DNA from: Methanospirillum hungatei
GTDB lineage: Archaea > Halobacteriota > Methanomicrobia > Methanomicrobiales > Methanospirillaceae
Direction of reading: 5' to 3'
Length of the DNA stretch: 10,454 nt
Assembly (NCBI GenBank): GCA_003251955.1
Contig: QKDV01000272.1
Span: 1 to 10,454 of the forward strand
Shown: piece by piece, positions 1-6,501 of the stretch
Numbering within the stretch: position 1 is the first letter of the stretch
Layout: each line of letters begins with the position of its first letter
The notes under the pieces: generated by a model
What the model was told of the DNA's origin: nothing
What the model saw: the letters and a program-made list of their open reading frames with translations, nothing else
The model's database searches: none
Translations under genes and position numbers: made by a program

Positions 1-1271
1 TGCTCTATGATCAGGCTCTGAACGCGTATGCATACACTATTGCCTGGCAGATCACTCTGGATCCACTGATGCGAAATGTAGCAGAGGAATGCCTACAATA
101 TATCTGTCAGACCCTCAAACAGCCAGGTGGCGGGTTTGCATCGGCAGAGGATGCTGACAGCCCTGACGGGGAGGGTGCGTATTACCTCTGGAATCACCAT
201 GAGCTCAAAGAGATATTGACCACTGAAGAGTTGAATATCGTTGAGAATATCTGGGGAATTACAGAAGATGGCAATGTAACACGAGAAGTAGGTATTCCTC
301 CAGGGAACAATATCATCACATGGGTAAGGGAGAGGAATGACGCACTTTCGGTACCAATGGATTCCCCACTGATAGAGGAAATAAGAAAAAAACTCCTTAC
401 CCACAGGGAAATGCGGCCTCGACCCCTGCTTGATGATAAAGTTCTGACTGACTGGAATAGCCTTGCTATCGGAGCCCTCACGTATGCAGGAAAAGTTCTG
501 GAAGATGAATGGATGATCCGTGCTGCTGAAGAGGCTGCAGCATTTCTTCTAAAGGTTATCTACACTGAAAAGGGAGAACTCTGGCACCAGTGGAAGACTG
601 GTATGGCAACTATTCCCGGGACGGCACAGGATTACATCTTCCTTGTATCTGGATTAATTAGTCTTTTTCAGGCGACCGGAAAATCTGCTTATTTAAAGAA
701 TGCAGTGATGATCACAAGTACTGCCATTTCTCTGTTCTGGGATAAAAATATAGGGGGATTCTATGCGACTCGTTCTGATGATCCTCTGGTTCCAATCAGG
801 ATTCGTGATGATTTTGACGGCGCTGTTCCATCTGTGAACGGACTTGCCTGCCAGGTTCTCAGGGATCTTGGACTGATAACTGGCATTAGTGAATTCACAG
901 ATCGGTCTGAGAAACTTCTGAATGGAATGCATGAAACGATCACCCGTGTACCACTTGGAACTCTCAGTTTTTTTAACACTGTGTGCGGTGGTAGAAAAGA
1001 AATACGTGCGGTAATTACTGGGGATGTCGGAGATGAACGCAGAATTGCACTATGGAGAATATTACATCAGCGATATATTCCAGGGCTTATTGTGGTTCCT
1101 CTAATTCCCGACTGTATTTCAGAAATGAAGAATATGGTACCTGAATCAGATACCTACTATGTTCAGGGAGATACTCCTGCTGTGTGGATCTGTGCTGGAG
1201 AGACCTGCAGGCCACCGGTCACAGACCCGAAGGTCCTCTCAGAACTTCTGGATCAGATCACACATTCTTAA
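1..1271 (+). CDS. DUF255/YyaL-family (SPATA20-like) protein, C-terminal part
   Basis: Partial gene entering from the left edge. The frame is open from base 3, with 22 codons before the first ATG at 69; these encode a MLYDQAL-like stretch (LYDQALNAYAY) diagnostic of this family, so 69 is not the true start. About 422 residues are visible. Family landmarks follow in order: GGGFASAEDADS (about residues 42-53), LTDWNSLAIGAL (about 148-159), a DFDGAVPSVNGLA segment, and the C-terminal CAGETCRPPVTDP segment, whose two cysteines lie four residues apart. In this family an N-terminal thioredoxin-like DUF255 domain precedes an (alpha/alpha)6 barrel related to glycoside-processing enzymes. The thioredoxin part should lie off the window. 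The biochemical role of the family is not established, so no substrate is proposed. The stop codon lies inside the end of the convergent downstream gene. Confidence 0.9.
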   Translation, partial: LYDQALNAYAYTIAWQITLDPLMRNVAEECLQYICQTLKQPGGGFASAEDADSPDGEGAYYLWNHHELKEILTTEELNIVENIWGITEDGNVTREVGIPPGNNIITWVRERNDALSVPMDSPLIEEIRKKLLTHREMRPRPLLDDKVLTDWNSLAIGALTYAGKVLEDEWMIRAAEEAAAFLLKVIYTEKGELWHQWKTGMATIPGTAQDYIFLVSGLISLFQATGKSAYLKNAVMITSTAISLFWDKNIGGFYATRSDDPLVPIRIRDDFDGAVPSVNGLACQVLRDLGLITGISEFTDRSEKLLNGMHETITRVPLGTLSFFNTVCGGRKEIRAVITGDVGDERRIALWRILHQRYIPGLIVVPLIPDCISEMKNMVPESDTYYVQGDTPAVWICAGETCRPPVTDPKVLSELLDQITHS

Positions 1272-1734
1272 GTGCAACAAGACTCCGGACGCCGTTAAGT
1301 CTCCACACCACAGATCTCTCTTCACGGCAGATGGATTCTGGAGCGTCTTCTGGTGAATGTCCGAGTGCAGCAAGAATATTGAGTGAGAGGTGCTGCTCTC
1401 TTATAAGATCTACAAACTTGCCTCTGATGATCTTCTTCTCTATCGAGTCACTCACTTCTTCAAGGTACCCCTGCAGAGTAACGAACATGAACCCTGATAG
1501 ATCAGGCTCGTACTGTTCGATCTCAACCGAAACATATGGAGATTTGCGGAAGTATTCGAATTTTCTCCCGTACTTGGTGGAGAGGAAGTACAGGTGTTTT
1601 CCATCATAAACATACATGAACGGCGCAATGTAAGGGTACTTTTCACCCTGGAATGCTATCCGGGCCATGAAGCGGTTGTGGATCAGGGCATCATACTCGT
1701 CCTTCTCCATCTTGGGTATCTTCACGATCTCCAT
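1258..1734 (-). CDS. PNPOx-fold (pyridoxamine 5'-phosphate oxidase family) flavin/F420-type protein
   Basis: A small protein of the split-barrel flavin-binding family. From the ATG at 1734 it has 158 residues, beginning MEIVKIPKMEKDEYDALI. The core RIAFQGEKYPYIAPFMYVYDG, then LYFLSTKYGRKFEYF and a PYVSVEIEQY strand, is typical of archaeal and bacterial pyridoxamine 5'-phosphate oxidase-like proteins that bind FMN, F420 or sometimes heme. The actual cofactor and substrate cannot be read from the sequence. An in-frame ATG at 1773 adds 13 residues (MVYIPQGVSLFYT) that do not resemble the family. It has a weak AGAGG about 10 nt upstream, whereas the ATG at 1734 has no clear ribosome site, so the start is uncertain. 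I prefer 1734 because relatives begin with a similar IPKM segment. The gene is convergent with the DUF255 gene (14 bp overlap) and divergent from the TPR gene. Confidence 0.85.
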   Translation of the reverse strand: MEIVKIPKMEKDEYDALIHNRFMARIAFQGEKYPYIAPFMYVYDGKHLYFLSTKYGRKFEYFRKSPYVSVEIEQYEPDLSGFMFVTLQGYLEEVSDSIEKKIIRGKFVDLIREQHLSLNILAALGHSPEDAPESICREERSVVWRLNGVRSLVALKNV

Positions 1735-1789
1735 GGTATAGAACAATGATACACCCTGAGGAATATAAACCATCCCAACTGTGCCTCTT

Positions 1790-1842
1790 GGGATATATTC
1801 AGATTATCTTTGGCAAATCTTAAAATTAAATAAAATATGAAT
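1790..1842. promoter_or_regulatory. AT-rich divergent promoter region between the PNPOx and TPR genes
   Basis: The gap between the two divergent genes holds two AT-rich blocks. The run at about 1818-1842 (TTAAAATTAAATAAAATATG on the plus strand) could be the TATA region of the TPR gene, giving a leader of roughly 75-80 nt. The GATATATTC block at 1792-1800, read on the minus strand, could be the TATA box of the PNPOx gene. It would place a start site near 1769, which fits translation from 1734 rather than 1773. Read from composition and spacing only. Confidence 0.35.
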
Positions 1843-1854
1843 CTGTTTGCCTGA

Positions 1855-1875
1855 CGGTAAAGTACTTCAGTACCG
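1855..1875. repeat. Inverted repeat in the TPR gene leader/promoter region
   Basis: CGGTA (1855-1859) and TACCG (1871-1875) are perfect inverted copies around 11 bp. Nested inside is a second pair, GTACT (1862-1866) and AGTAC (1869-1873). GTAC recurs a few bases later (about 1881-1884). It could be an operator or an RNA hairpin in the TPR gene leader. No regulator is identified. Confidence 0.35.
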
Positions 1876-1919
1876 GAGTCGTACTATTTCTACACCTCTG
1901 ATCCCTCATTACCCGCCAG

Positions 1920-1932
1920 AATTACGGTAATT
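1920..1932. repeat. 13-bp palindrome just before the TPR gene start codon
   Basis: AATTAC-G-GTAATT is a perfect 6+1+6 palindrome ending three bases before the ATG at 1936. It occupies the place where a Shine-Dalgarno site would be expected, and no good GGAGG-like site is present. A DNA-binding site or translation-controlling element is possible, but a chance palindrome cannot be excluded. Confidence 0.4.
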
Positions 1933-1935
1933 TCC

Positions 1936-2883
1936 ATGAGCCGGCGCATAACACTGATTATACTGGTAATTCTTCTGCAGATTTTTATCACTCTTGTACT
2001 TGTACCTGCAACTGCTGATAGCATACAGGATGCGACAATCTGGGCTAACAAAGGGAAAGCACTTGCTGAAACAAAAGATTATCTCGGAGCAATGGCGGCG
2101 TATGATCAGGCACTTCAGCTTGATGCTTATTATGCCGAAGGATGGAAACTCCGGGGCGATGCTCTTATGGCACTTGAGAGATATGCAGAAGCAGCAGACT
2201 CATATGATCGTGCGATCAGCATTGACAAAACTAATGCAGAGATAGTCGGGAAAAAGGGACGCGCACTATACATGCTTGGGAAATATCGCGATGCCCTTGA
2301 GACTTATGATCGTGCCGTATCGCTCAACCCGAATGTATTTCTGAACCTTGATGGTAAGGCTGATGTTCTGGCTGCCCTGAATAGGTACTCTGAGGCTGAT
2401 TCGATGTACGATGCAGCCCTGAAGATAGATCCGCGAAGCAATGCCACTTGGAATAAAAAGGGACTTACTCTTGCCAAGATGTTTAAAAATGAAGAAGCAG
2501 CAGAAGCGTTCAATCAATCTATAACGATATATCCGGAATCTGCAGAGGTCTGGAATAATATGGGAAGTGCCTATTTCAACCAGGGAAAGATGAAAGAGGC
2601 GCTTAAAGCATTTGAACAGGCAATTTCCCTTGATGAAAGTTATATCCCCCAGAAGTACGGGGACACACTTACAAGACTTCAGCAGGATAAACTGGCGTCT
2701 ATCCAGGAGACTCAAGAGAATAGTTCTGACCAGACGACCAATGCTGCCCCTGTTGAAATTAAACTGCCTCCACCGATATTTCTAATAAACTATCTTATGA
2801 TCGGTATTGGTATCCTTTCAATTATGGTGCTCGGCGCAGTAAGGGTGTTCAAGACAAGGAAAAGGAAGCGGGAGATCAAGTAG
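1936..2883 (+). CDS. Membrane-anchored TPR protein with N-terminal signal sequence
   Basis: 315 residues. Residues 1-28 form a signal peptide or signal anchor (RR near the start, a long Ile/Leu/Val run, then VPATADS). Residues 33-236 are six consecutive tetratricopeptide repeats of exactly 34 residues with no gaps, each with the W/G/Y...A..Y..A......P pattern. A polar Ser/Thr/Gln-rich spacer follows (about 245-275). Then come a Pro-rich turn, one transmembrane helix (about 281-303) and a basic KTRKRKREIK tail. The predicted topology is TPRs outside the cytoplasmic membrane, held by the C-terminal helix with the basic tail inside. TPR arrays mediate protein-protein contacts; the partner is unknown. 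The gene stands alone on the plus strand, divergent from the PNPOx gene and convergent with korB (8 bp overlap). Confidence 0.88.
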   Translation: MSRRITLIILVILLQIFITLVLVPATADSIQDATIWANKGKALAETKDYLGAMAAYDQALQLDAYYAEGWKLRGDALMALERYAEAADSYDRAISIDKTNAEIVGKKGRALYMLGKYRDALETYDRAVSLNPNVFLNLDGKADVLAALNRYSEADSMYDAALKIDPRSNATWNKKGLTLAKMFKNEEAAEAFNQSITIYPESAEVWNNMGSAYFNQGKMKEALKAFEQAISLDESYIPQKYGDTLTRLQQDKLASIQETQENSSDQTTNAAPVEIKLPPPIFLINYLMIGIGILSIMVLGAVRVFKTRKRKREIK

Positions 2884-3721
2884 CCTTTTCCAGAATCTTT
2901 TTCACGATAACACCACGATCAACCTCTTTTTGAATCTTCTTCTCAGGAAGTACCGGTTTTCTGGTCTGGAAAAAGATGCCGATTGGTATTTTGGTATCAT
3001 CGTTGTAATTCCACTGCTTTGCAGTCCTACAGGCAAACTCGAACAGTCCTGCGTTTGACTCGTTTGTCTCGTAAACCCGTTCATCGTACCACGTGGTAGC
3101 ATTAAAGAAGGATGCACAGATCTGAAGAACATCGACATGTGCAAATCCCTGGTGCATAATCGCTTCTTTAAAGATACGTTTCAGGTGAGGCAGCCTTCTC
3201 GTGTACGCCCGTGAGACAAATGTGGCACCTGCACCAAGGAGCAGTTCAATGATGTTGAGCGGGTACTCATGAAGACCATTGGGAGTTGATTTCCCCTGGT
3301 ACCCGTATGGCGAAGTAGGAGTATACTGGCCGGTGGTGAGGCCATAGACCCTATTGTTGTGACAAATGACCGTGATGTCGAGATTTCGCTTTGCAGCATG
3401 AATAAGATGATCAAGACCTTCTGCATAGAGATCCCCGTCCCCAGCAAAACAGATAACCTTCAAATTTGGGTTTGCCATCTTGATGCCGGTGGCAACCGGG
3501 ATAGTCCTCCCATGCAGCGAGTAAAAACTATTCAACTGGAAGTAATCAGCGATCTTAGCGTGGCATCCGATTCCTGATACCAGGACGAAATGATCACGTG
3601 CCATCCCTTCAGCCTCAAGTTCTTGGATCACGAACTTCATCGCATGCTGGATAGCGAAATTTCCACAGCCTGGACACCATGTGTTTTGTGTCTGGGTAAC
3701 AATTGTCTCGTCGCTCGTCAT
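2876..3721 (-). CDS. korB: 2-oxoacid:ferredoxin oxidoreductase, beta subunit
   Basis: 281 residues, the usual length for the stand-alone beta subunit of two-subunit 2-oxoacid:ferredoxin oxidoreductases. This cytoplasmic enzyme binds thiamine diphosphate and converts a 2-oxoacid plus CoA to acyl-CoA, CO2 and reduced ferredoxin, or the reverse. WCPGCGNFAIQ (15-25), GIGCHAKIADYF (50-61) and the ThDP/Mg motif GDGDLYAEG...NN (94-123) are clear. C16, C19, C53 and C202 match the four ligands of the [4Fe-4S] cluster in this subunit. The start ATG overlaps the korA stop as ATGA (3718-3721), so the two are probably translationally coupled. The substrate (2-oxoglutarate, pyruvate or a branched-chain oxoacid) cannot be assigned, so korB is used in the loose annotation sense. 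Confidence 0.93.
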   Translation of the reverse strand: MTSDETIVTQTQNTWCPGCGNFAIQHAMKFVIQELEAEGMARDHFVLVSGIGCHAKIADYFQLNSFYSLHGRTIPVATGIKMANPNLKVICFAGDGDLYAEGLDHLIHAAKRNLDITVICHNNRVYGLTTGQYTPTSPYGYQGKSTPNGLHEYPLNIIELLLGAGATFVSRAYTRRLPHLKRIFKEAIMHQGFAHVDVLQICASFFNATTWYDERVYETNESNAGLFEFACRTAKQWNYNDDTKIPIGIFFQTRKPVLPEKKIQKEVDRGVIVKKILEKAT

Positions 3722-5364
3722 GAGGCAACCCTCCGTACCCGCTCAACCAGTTCTTCGACAGCAAATGGTCTCCCATCATATCGCAGGATCAGTTCATCAG
3801 TTCTGTATCCTTCACGTGCCAGAACCTTATCGAGCTGGCCTGTCGAACTATCCTCGACAAGGATTACTTTCTCAACTCCCTGCATTGATCTTCTGAATTC
3901 ACCTGCTGGGAACGGGGAGAGCACGACCGGAGATACCAATCTTAAACCTAGTTCATCTGCAACCTCACTGCAGACACCACGGGGAGAGCCCCAGCATAGT
4001 ATCGCAGTTTTTGCCTTAACTGATCCACCACAGACGACCGCTCCTGGCTGGTCAGTCATGGTTGCTAGTTTCTCAGCCTTTCTGAGTCGTTTCTGCACCA
4101 TAGCAACGGTCATCTCCGGATCCTCAGAGGTGATCCCTGAATAGTCATGCATATAACTGTTTACCTTAACCACCTCTCCACTGTACGGAGGAACGAGGAT
4201 CGGTGATACTCCGTCAGGAGTGTCTGCATACCGTTTGTACGGATATGAGGGGGCAGGAAGAGGAGTTGTCGCCCTGATCTCGGGTTCGGCTTCAGGAGTA
4301 TAGATCCCCTCTGAGAACGTCTTATCTGAAAGGATGAATGTTGGAATCTGCAGTTTCCATGCGAGTTGAACTGCCTCGGCTGCCCACCAGAATGCTTCCA
4401 GAGGTGTTGCAGGGGCAGCGATAAACCTTGGAAATTCACCTTGACCTGCGTGACAAGTAAACAGGAGATCTGACTGAGCTGTATATGTGGGAAGGCCGGT
4501 TGAAGGGCCTCCCCTCTGAGAGAGCACAATAACGATCGGAAGTTCTGCCATTCCTGCAAGTGAGACCCCTTCAGTCATAAGACAGAATCCTCCACCTGAT
4601 GTTCCAACTGCAGTCTTCTTTCCTGCATACGCAAACCCGAGTGCCATCAGAATGACTGCAATCTCACTTTCAGGATGGACAACATCGATCCCGGCTTCGT
4701 CAGCAACTGAAGCGAGAAAATGAAGGACTCCTGATGAGGGTGTCATCGGGTATGCAACATACGCATCGATGCCCCCGGCAAGAAGGCCGAGGCCTATCCA
4801 TTCATTTCCTGAAAGAAGAGGTCGGGGAGAGGCTCCTTCAACCGGCTGAACACTGATACAGCGGGTGATGCGGGAGTATGCTTCGCGAGCGATCAGAAGA
4901 TTGAGATCAGTCTCTTTAGGCAGTTTCTTCCTGATAACTGCCTCAACAAGACTCCAGGGAATACCGACACATCCACAGAATCCTCCCACCATCGCTGTGT
5001 TGCCCATGATTGGTCTGCCTTTGTACTGGGCAAGGATTTCATTAATGGCAAGAGCCTGCCCTTCGGACTTAACCTTGGGGCTGTCATATATCACAGTCCC
5101 CTGGGTTGTAAGGTTATGAATGTGCAGATCAGCGGTCTTCTGATCAAGGGCAAGGATCAGATCAACACCGGTCCTATGGGTAAACACCGGTTTTTCTGCT
5201 GCCCTGATAATACAAAAGTTATGGCCGCCCCTGATCAGTGACGGGTAGTCAACATACTGGTAGACATAATAACCAAGGTCAGAGAAGATCGATGCTATCA
5301 ACTGACCAGCCTGTGCTATTCCATCTCCTGCTTTTCCCCCAATGAGGACAGAGTATTCAGTCAA
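3718..5364 (-). CDS. korA: 2-oxoacid:ferredoxin oxidoreductase, fused gamma-alpha subunit
   Basis: 548 residues from the preferred start. The N-terminal ~180 residues are the gamma domain (SVLIGGKAGDGIAQAGQ at the start, YPSLIRGGHN). The rest is the alpha/pyrimidine-binding part, with the CoA/substrate motif YPMTPSS (about 205-211; the usual form is YPITPSS), TSGGGFCLMTEG, and RGGPSTGLPT (284-293). A C-terminal domain (about 440-548) carries VILVEDSSTGQL. It pairs with KorB; no ferredoxin-like delta subunit is adjacent. For the start, TTG at 5364 has GGAGG (5373-5377) eight bases upstream and gives MTEYSVLIGG. The upstream GTG at 5379 would add five residues and lacks a well-placed site. A possible TATA box at 5404-5409 suggests transcription independent of arsC. 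Confidence 0.93.
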   Translation of the reverse strand: MTEYSVLIGGKAGDGIAQAGQLIASIFSDLGYYVYQYVDYPSLIRGGHNFCIIRAAEKPVFTHRTGVDLILALDQKTADLHIHNLTTQGTVIYDSPKVKSEGQALAINEILAQYKGRPIMGNTAMVGGFCGCVGIPWSLVEAVIRKKLPKETDLNLLIAREAYSRITRCISVQPVEGASPRPLLSGNEWIGLGLLAGGIDAYVAYPMTPSSGVLHFLASVADEAGIDVVHPESEIAVILMALGFAYAGKKTAVGTSGGGFCLMTEGVSLAGMAELPIVIVLSQRGGPSTGLPTYTAQSDLLFTCHAGQGEFPRFIAAPATPLEAFWWAAEAVQLAWKLQIPTFILSDKTFSEGIYTPEAEPEIRATTPLPAPSYPYKRYADTPDGVSPILVPPYSGEVVKVNSYMHDYSGITSEDPEMTVAMVQKRLRKAEKLATMTDQPGAVVCGGSVKAKTAILCWGSPRGVCSEVADELGLRLVSPVVLSPFPAGEFRRSMQGVEKVILVEDSSTGQLDKVLAREGYRTDELILRYDGRPFAVEELVERVRRVAS

Positions 5365-5372
5365 TCGTTCCG

Positions 5373-5377
5373 CCTCC
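5373..5377 (-). promoter_or_regulatory. Shine-Dalgarno site deciding the korA start
   Basis: GGAGG on the minus strand, 8 nt before TTG at 5364. It lies inside the longer reading frame that would begin at GTG 5379, and so favours the TTG start. Confidence 0.5.
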
Positions 5378-5403
5378 ACGGGGAGATCTCTGCTCCTGAT
5401 CTC

Positions 5404-5409
5404 TTTATA
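5404..5409 (-). promoter_or_regulatory. Putative TATA box of korAB
   Basis: TATAAA on the minus strand (within CAAGTATAAAGAG), in the gap after arsC. About 26 bases downstream is position 5380, giving a leader of about 15 nt that just includes the GGAGG site before TTG 5364. Spacing argument only. Confidence 0.4.
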
Positions 5410-5427
5410 CTTGTGACGGGAAGTGCG

Positions 5428-5443
5428 TCAGACAAATGTCTGA
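5428..5443. terminator. Palindrome over the arsC stop codon, possible hairpin
   Basis: TCAGACA-AA-TGTCTGA is a perfect 7+2+7 inverted repeat that includes the arsC stop (TGA at 5428-5430). In the arsC transcript it can fold as a 6-bp stem with a 4-nt loop. It lies about 20 bases before the putative korA TATA box, so it may end arsC transcription or be a protein-binding site for korAB. No U-tract follows directly, so terminator is a tentative label. Confidence 0.35.
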
Positions 5444-5844
5444 TCTATCCATCTTGTGATACTGTCCCTTACATCCCTGAGGTGACTCATACATTCAGGA
5501 TTTTCTGGATCACAGTTACCTTGGTCAGGGAAAGACTGGTGAAAGACAACTCCGGCACCTGGCACCATCGGGCAGGCACCAGATGCAGTATCACAAACGG
5601 TGACTGCGATATCAATGTCTTTGTCAAAAAAGTCAAGAAGTGGCTTTGTACTTTGTCCCGAAATATCAATGTTGATCTCTGCCATCACCAGAACTGCTCT
5701 CGGATCAAGAATGGTTGGCTCTGTTCCTGCACTATATGCTTCATACCGATCCCCGAACTTTGCTCGAAGATATCCTTCTGCTATCTGGGAACGGAATGAA
5801 TTATGGGTACAGACAAACAGGACCGTCTTTTTTAATTCAGCCAT
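5428..5844 (-). CDS. arsC: Arsenate reductase, thioredoxin-coupled LMW-phosphatase type
   Basis: 138 residues from ATG 5844. The P-loop VCTHNSFRSQIAEG gives the CX5R active site (C12, R18). VCDTASGACP provides C84 and C91, spaced as the redox pair C82/C89 of Staphylococcus aureus ArsC, so the full three-cysteine relay for thioredoxin-linked reduction of arsenate to arsenite is present. HQSFPDQG carries the expected general-acid Asp (about 106). The frame stays open to a GTG at 5919. That extension runs through the TATA-like element at 5904-5911 and does not look like the family, so ATG 5844 is chosen; GAGGG lies about 11 nt before it. An ATG at 5877 is a less likely alternative. No arsR, arsB or acr3 is in view, so a detoxification role rests on the protein itself. 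Confidence 0.88.
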   Translation of the reverse strand: MAELKKTVLFVCTHNSFRSQIAEGYLRAKFGDRYEAYSAGTEPTILDPRAVLVMAEINIDISGQSTKPLLDFFDKDIDIAVTVCDTASGACPMVPGAGVVFHQSFPDQGNCDPENPECMSHLRDVRDSITRWIDQTFV

Positions 5845-5903
5845 GCTGAGATCTGCCCTCTGATACCTGATGAGCATTTCCCGTAGAATGAAACAGATCT
5901 TAC

Positions 5904-5911
5904 TTTTATAT
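5904..5911. promoter_or_regulatory. TATA-like element, possibly shared by arsC and the flavoprotein gene
   Basis: TTTTATAT on the plus strand (ATATAAAA on the minus strand) is the only strong TATA-like block in the 90-bp divergent gap. Its centre is about 27 bp before the ATG at 5935, the archaeal TATA-to-start distance, which predicts a leaderless or nearly leaderless plus-strand mRNA. No Shine-Dalgarno site precedes that ATG. On the minus strand it predicts an arsC leader of about 35-40 nt. Confidence 0.5.
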
Positions 5912-5934
5912 GGGATCACATTGGACTAATTGAC

Positions 5935-6501
5935 ATGAGAGTCCTTGCAATATCGGGCAGTCCTCAAAAGAATGGAAACACTAGCAGACTGATAAACGTA
6001 ATCGTGAGAGATCTCGAAAAGAGTGGTATTGCAGATCTGAAGATAAGGGAGATATCCCTTGCTGGTTGTTCAATTCGCCCGTGTAAATCCTGCCGTAAGT
6101 GTATGAAGGAAGGGTACTGTGTCCTGCGGTCTGATGATTTTTCCAAGATTGCCCGCAGGATGAAGAAGAGTGATCTGATCATCATTGGCTCTCCTGTTTA
6201 TTTCCACGATGTGAACGGGCAGATAAAGAACCTGATTGATCGTTCGTATTCCCTCTGGCATGAGCGGCAGTTGAAGGGTAAGAAAGTGATCCCTGTTGCC
6301 GTCTGTGCAGAAAGTGGCGACGATCGTGCACTTGAAACCCTTAAACTCTGGGCACAGGCACAGGATATGAAGATCATCAGATCAGTGAGTGGTCACGGAT
6401 TCAAGGCTGGTGAGGTACTTAAGGATGAGTCAGCAATGAAACTTGCTGATGAGGCAGTAAGGGCCGTTTCTGGTGAGGTTAAACCCGGAAACATCAGTTA
6501 A
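5935..6501 (+). CDS. Iron-sulfur flavoprotein (Isf-like, NADPH-dependent FMN reductase family)
   Basis: 188 residues with a flavodoxin-like fold. SGSPQKNGNTSRL (7-19) is the FMN-phosphate loop, and IIIGSPVYFHDVNGQIKNLIDR (82-103) is the second flavin-contact segment. Between them, C50-x2-C53-x2-C56-x5-C62 is the compact cysteine motif that binds a [4Fe-4S] cluster in Isf, first studied in Methanosarcina thermophila. Isf is a cytoplasmic electron carrier that takes electrons from ferredoxin and has been linked to O2/H2O2 detoxification in methanogens; the physiological partner here is unknown. An additional C45 lies just before the motif. The gene is divergent from arsC and may share a promoter element with it. 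It is convergent with ppx, overlapping by 8 bp. Confidence 0.9.
   Translation: MRVLAISGSPQKNGNTSRLINVIVRDLEKSGIADLKIREISLAGCSIRPCKSCRKCMKEGYCVLRSDDFSKIARRMKKSDLIIIGSPVYFHDVNGQIKNLIDRSYSLWHERQLKGKKVIPVAVCAESGDDRALETLKLWAQAQDMKIIRSVSGHGFKAGEVLKDESAMKLADEAVRAVSGEVKPGNIS

Noticed and set aside
2266..2715. 149-codon minus-strand frame opposite the TPR gene
   Set aside because: The plus-strand frame has six exact TPRs plus signal and membrane segments. The opposite frame is a by-product of its codon pattern.
3590..4144. 184-codon open frame on the plus strand opposite korA/korB
   Set aside because: It lies wholly antisense to clearly conserved korA/korB codons, has a Ser/Thr/Arg-rich sequence with no recognisable domain, and no promoter or ribosome site. 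It is a shadow frame.
5413..5863. Open frames on the plus strand opposite arsC
   Set aside because: The minus-strand arsC has a full catalytic and redox cysteine set. The plus-strand frames give no family-like sequence.
5845..5919. N-terminal extension of ArsC to GTG 5919
   Set aside because: The added 25 residues cover the TATA-like element and do not match LMW-phosphatase N-termini, which begin a few residues before the P-loop strand.
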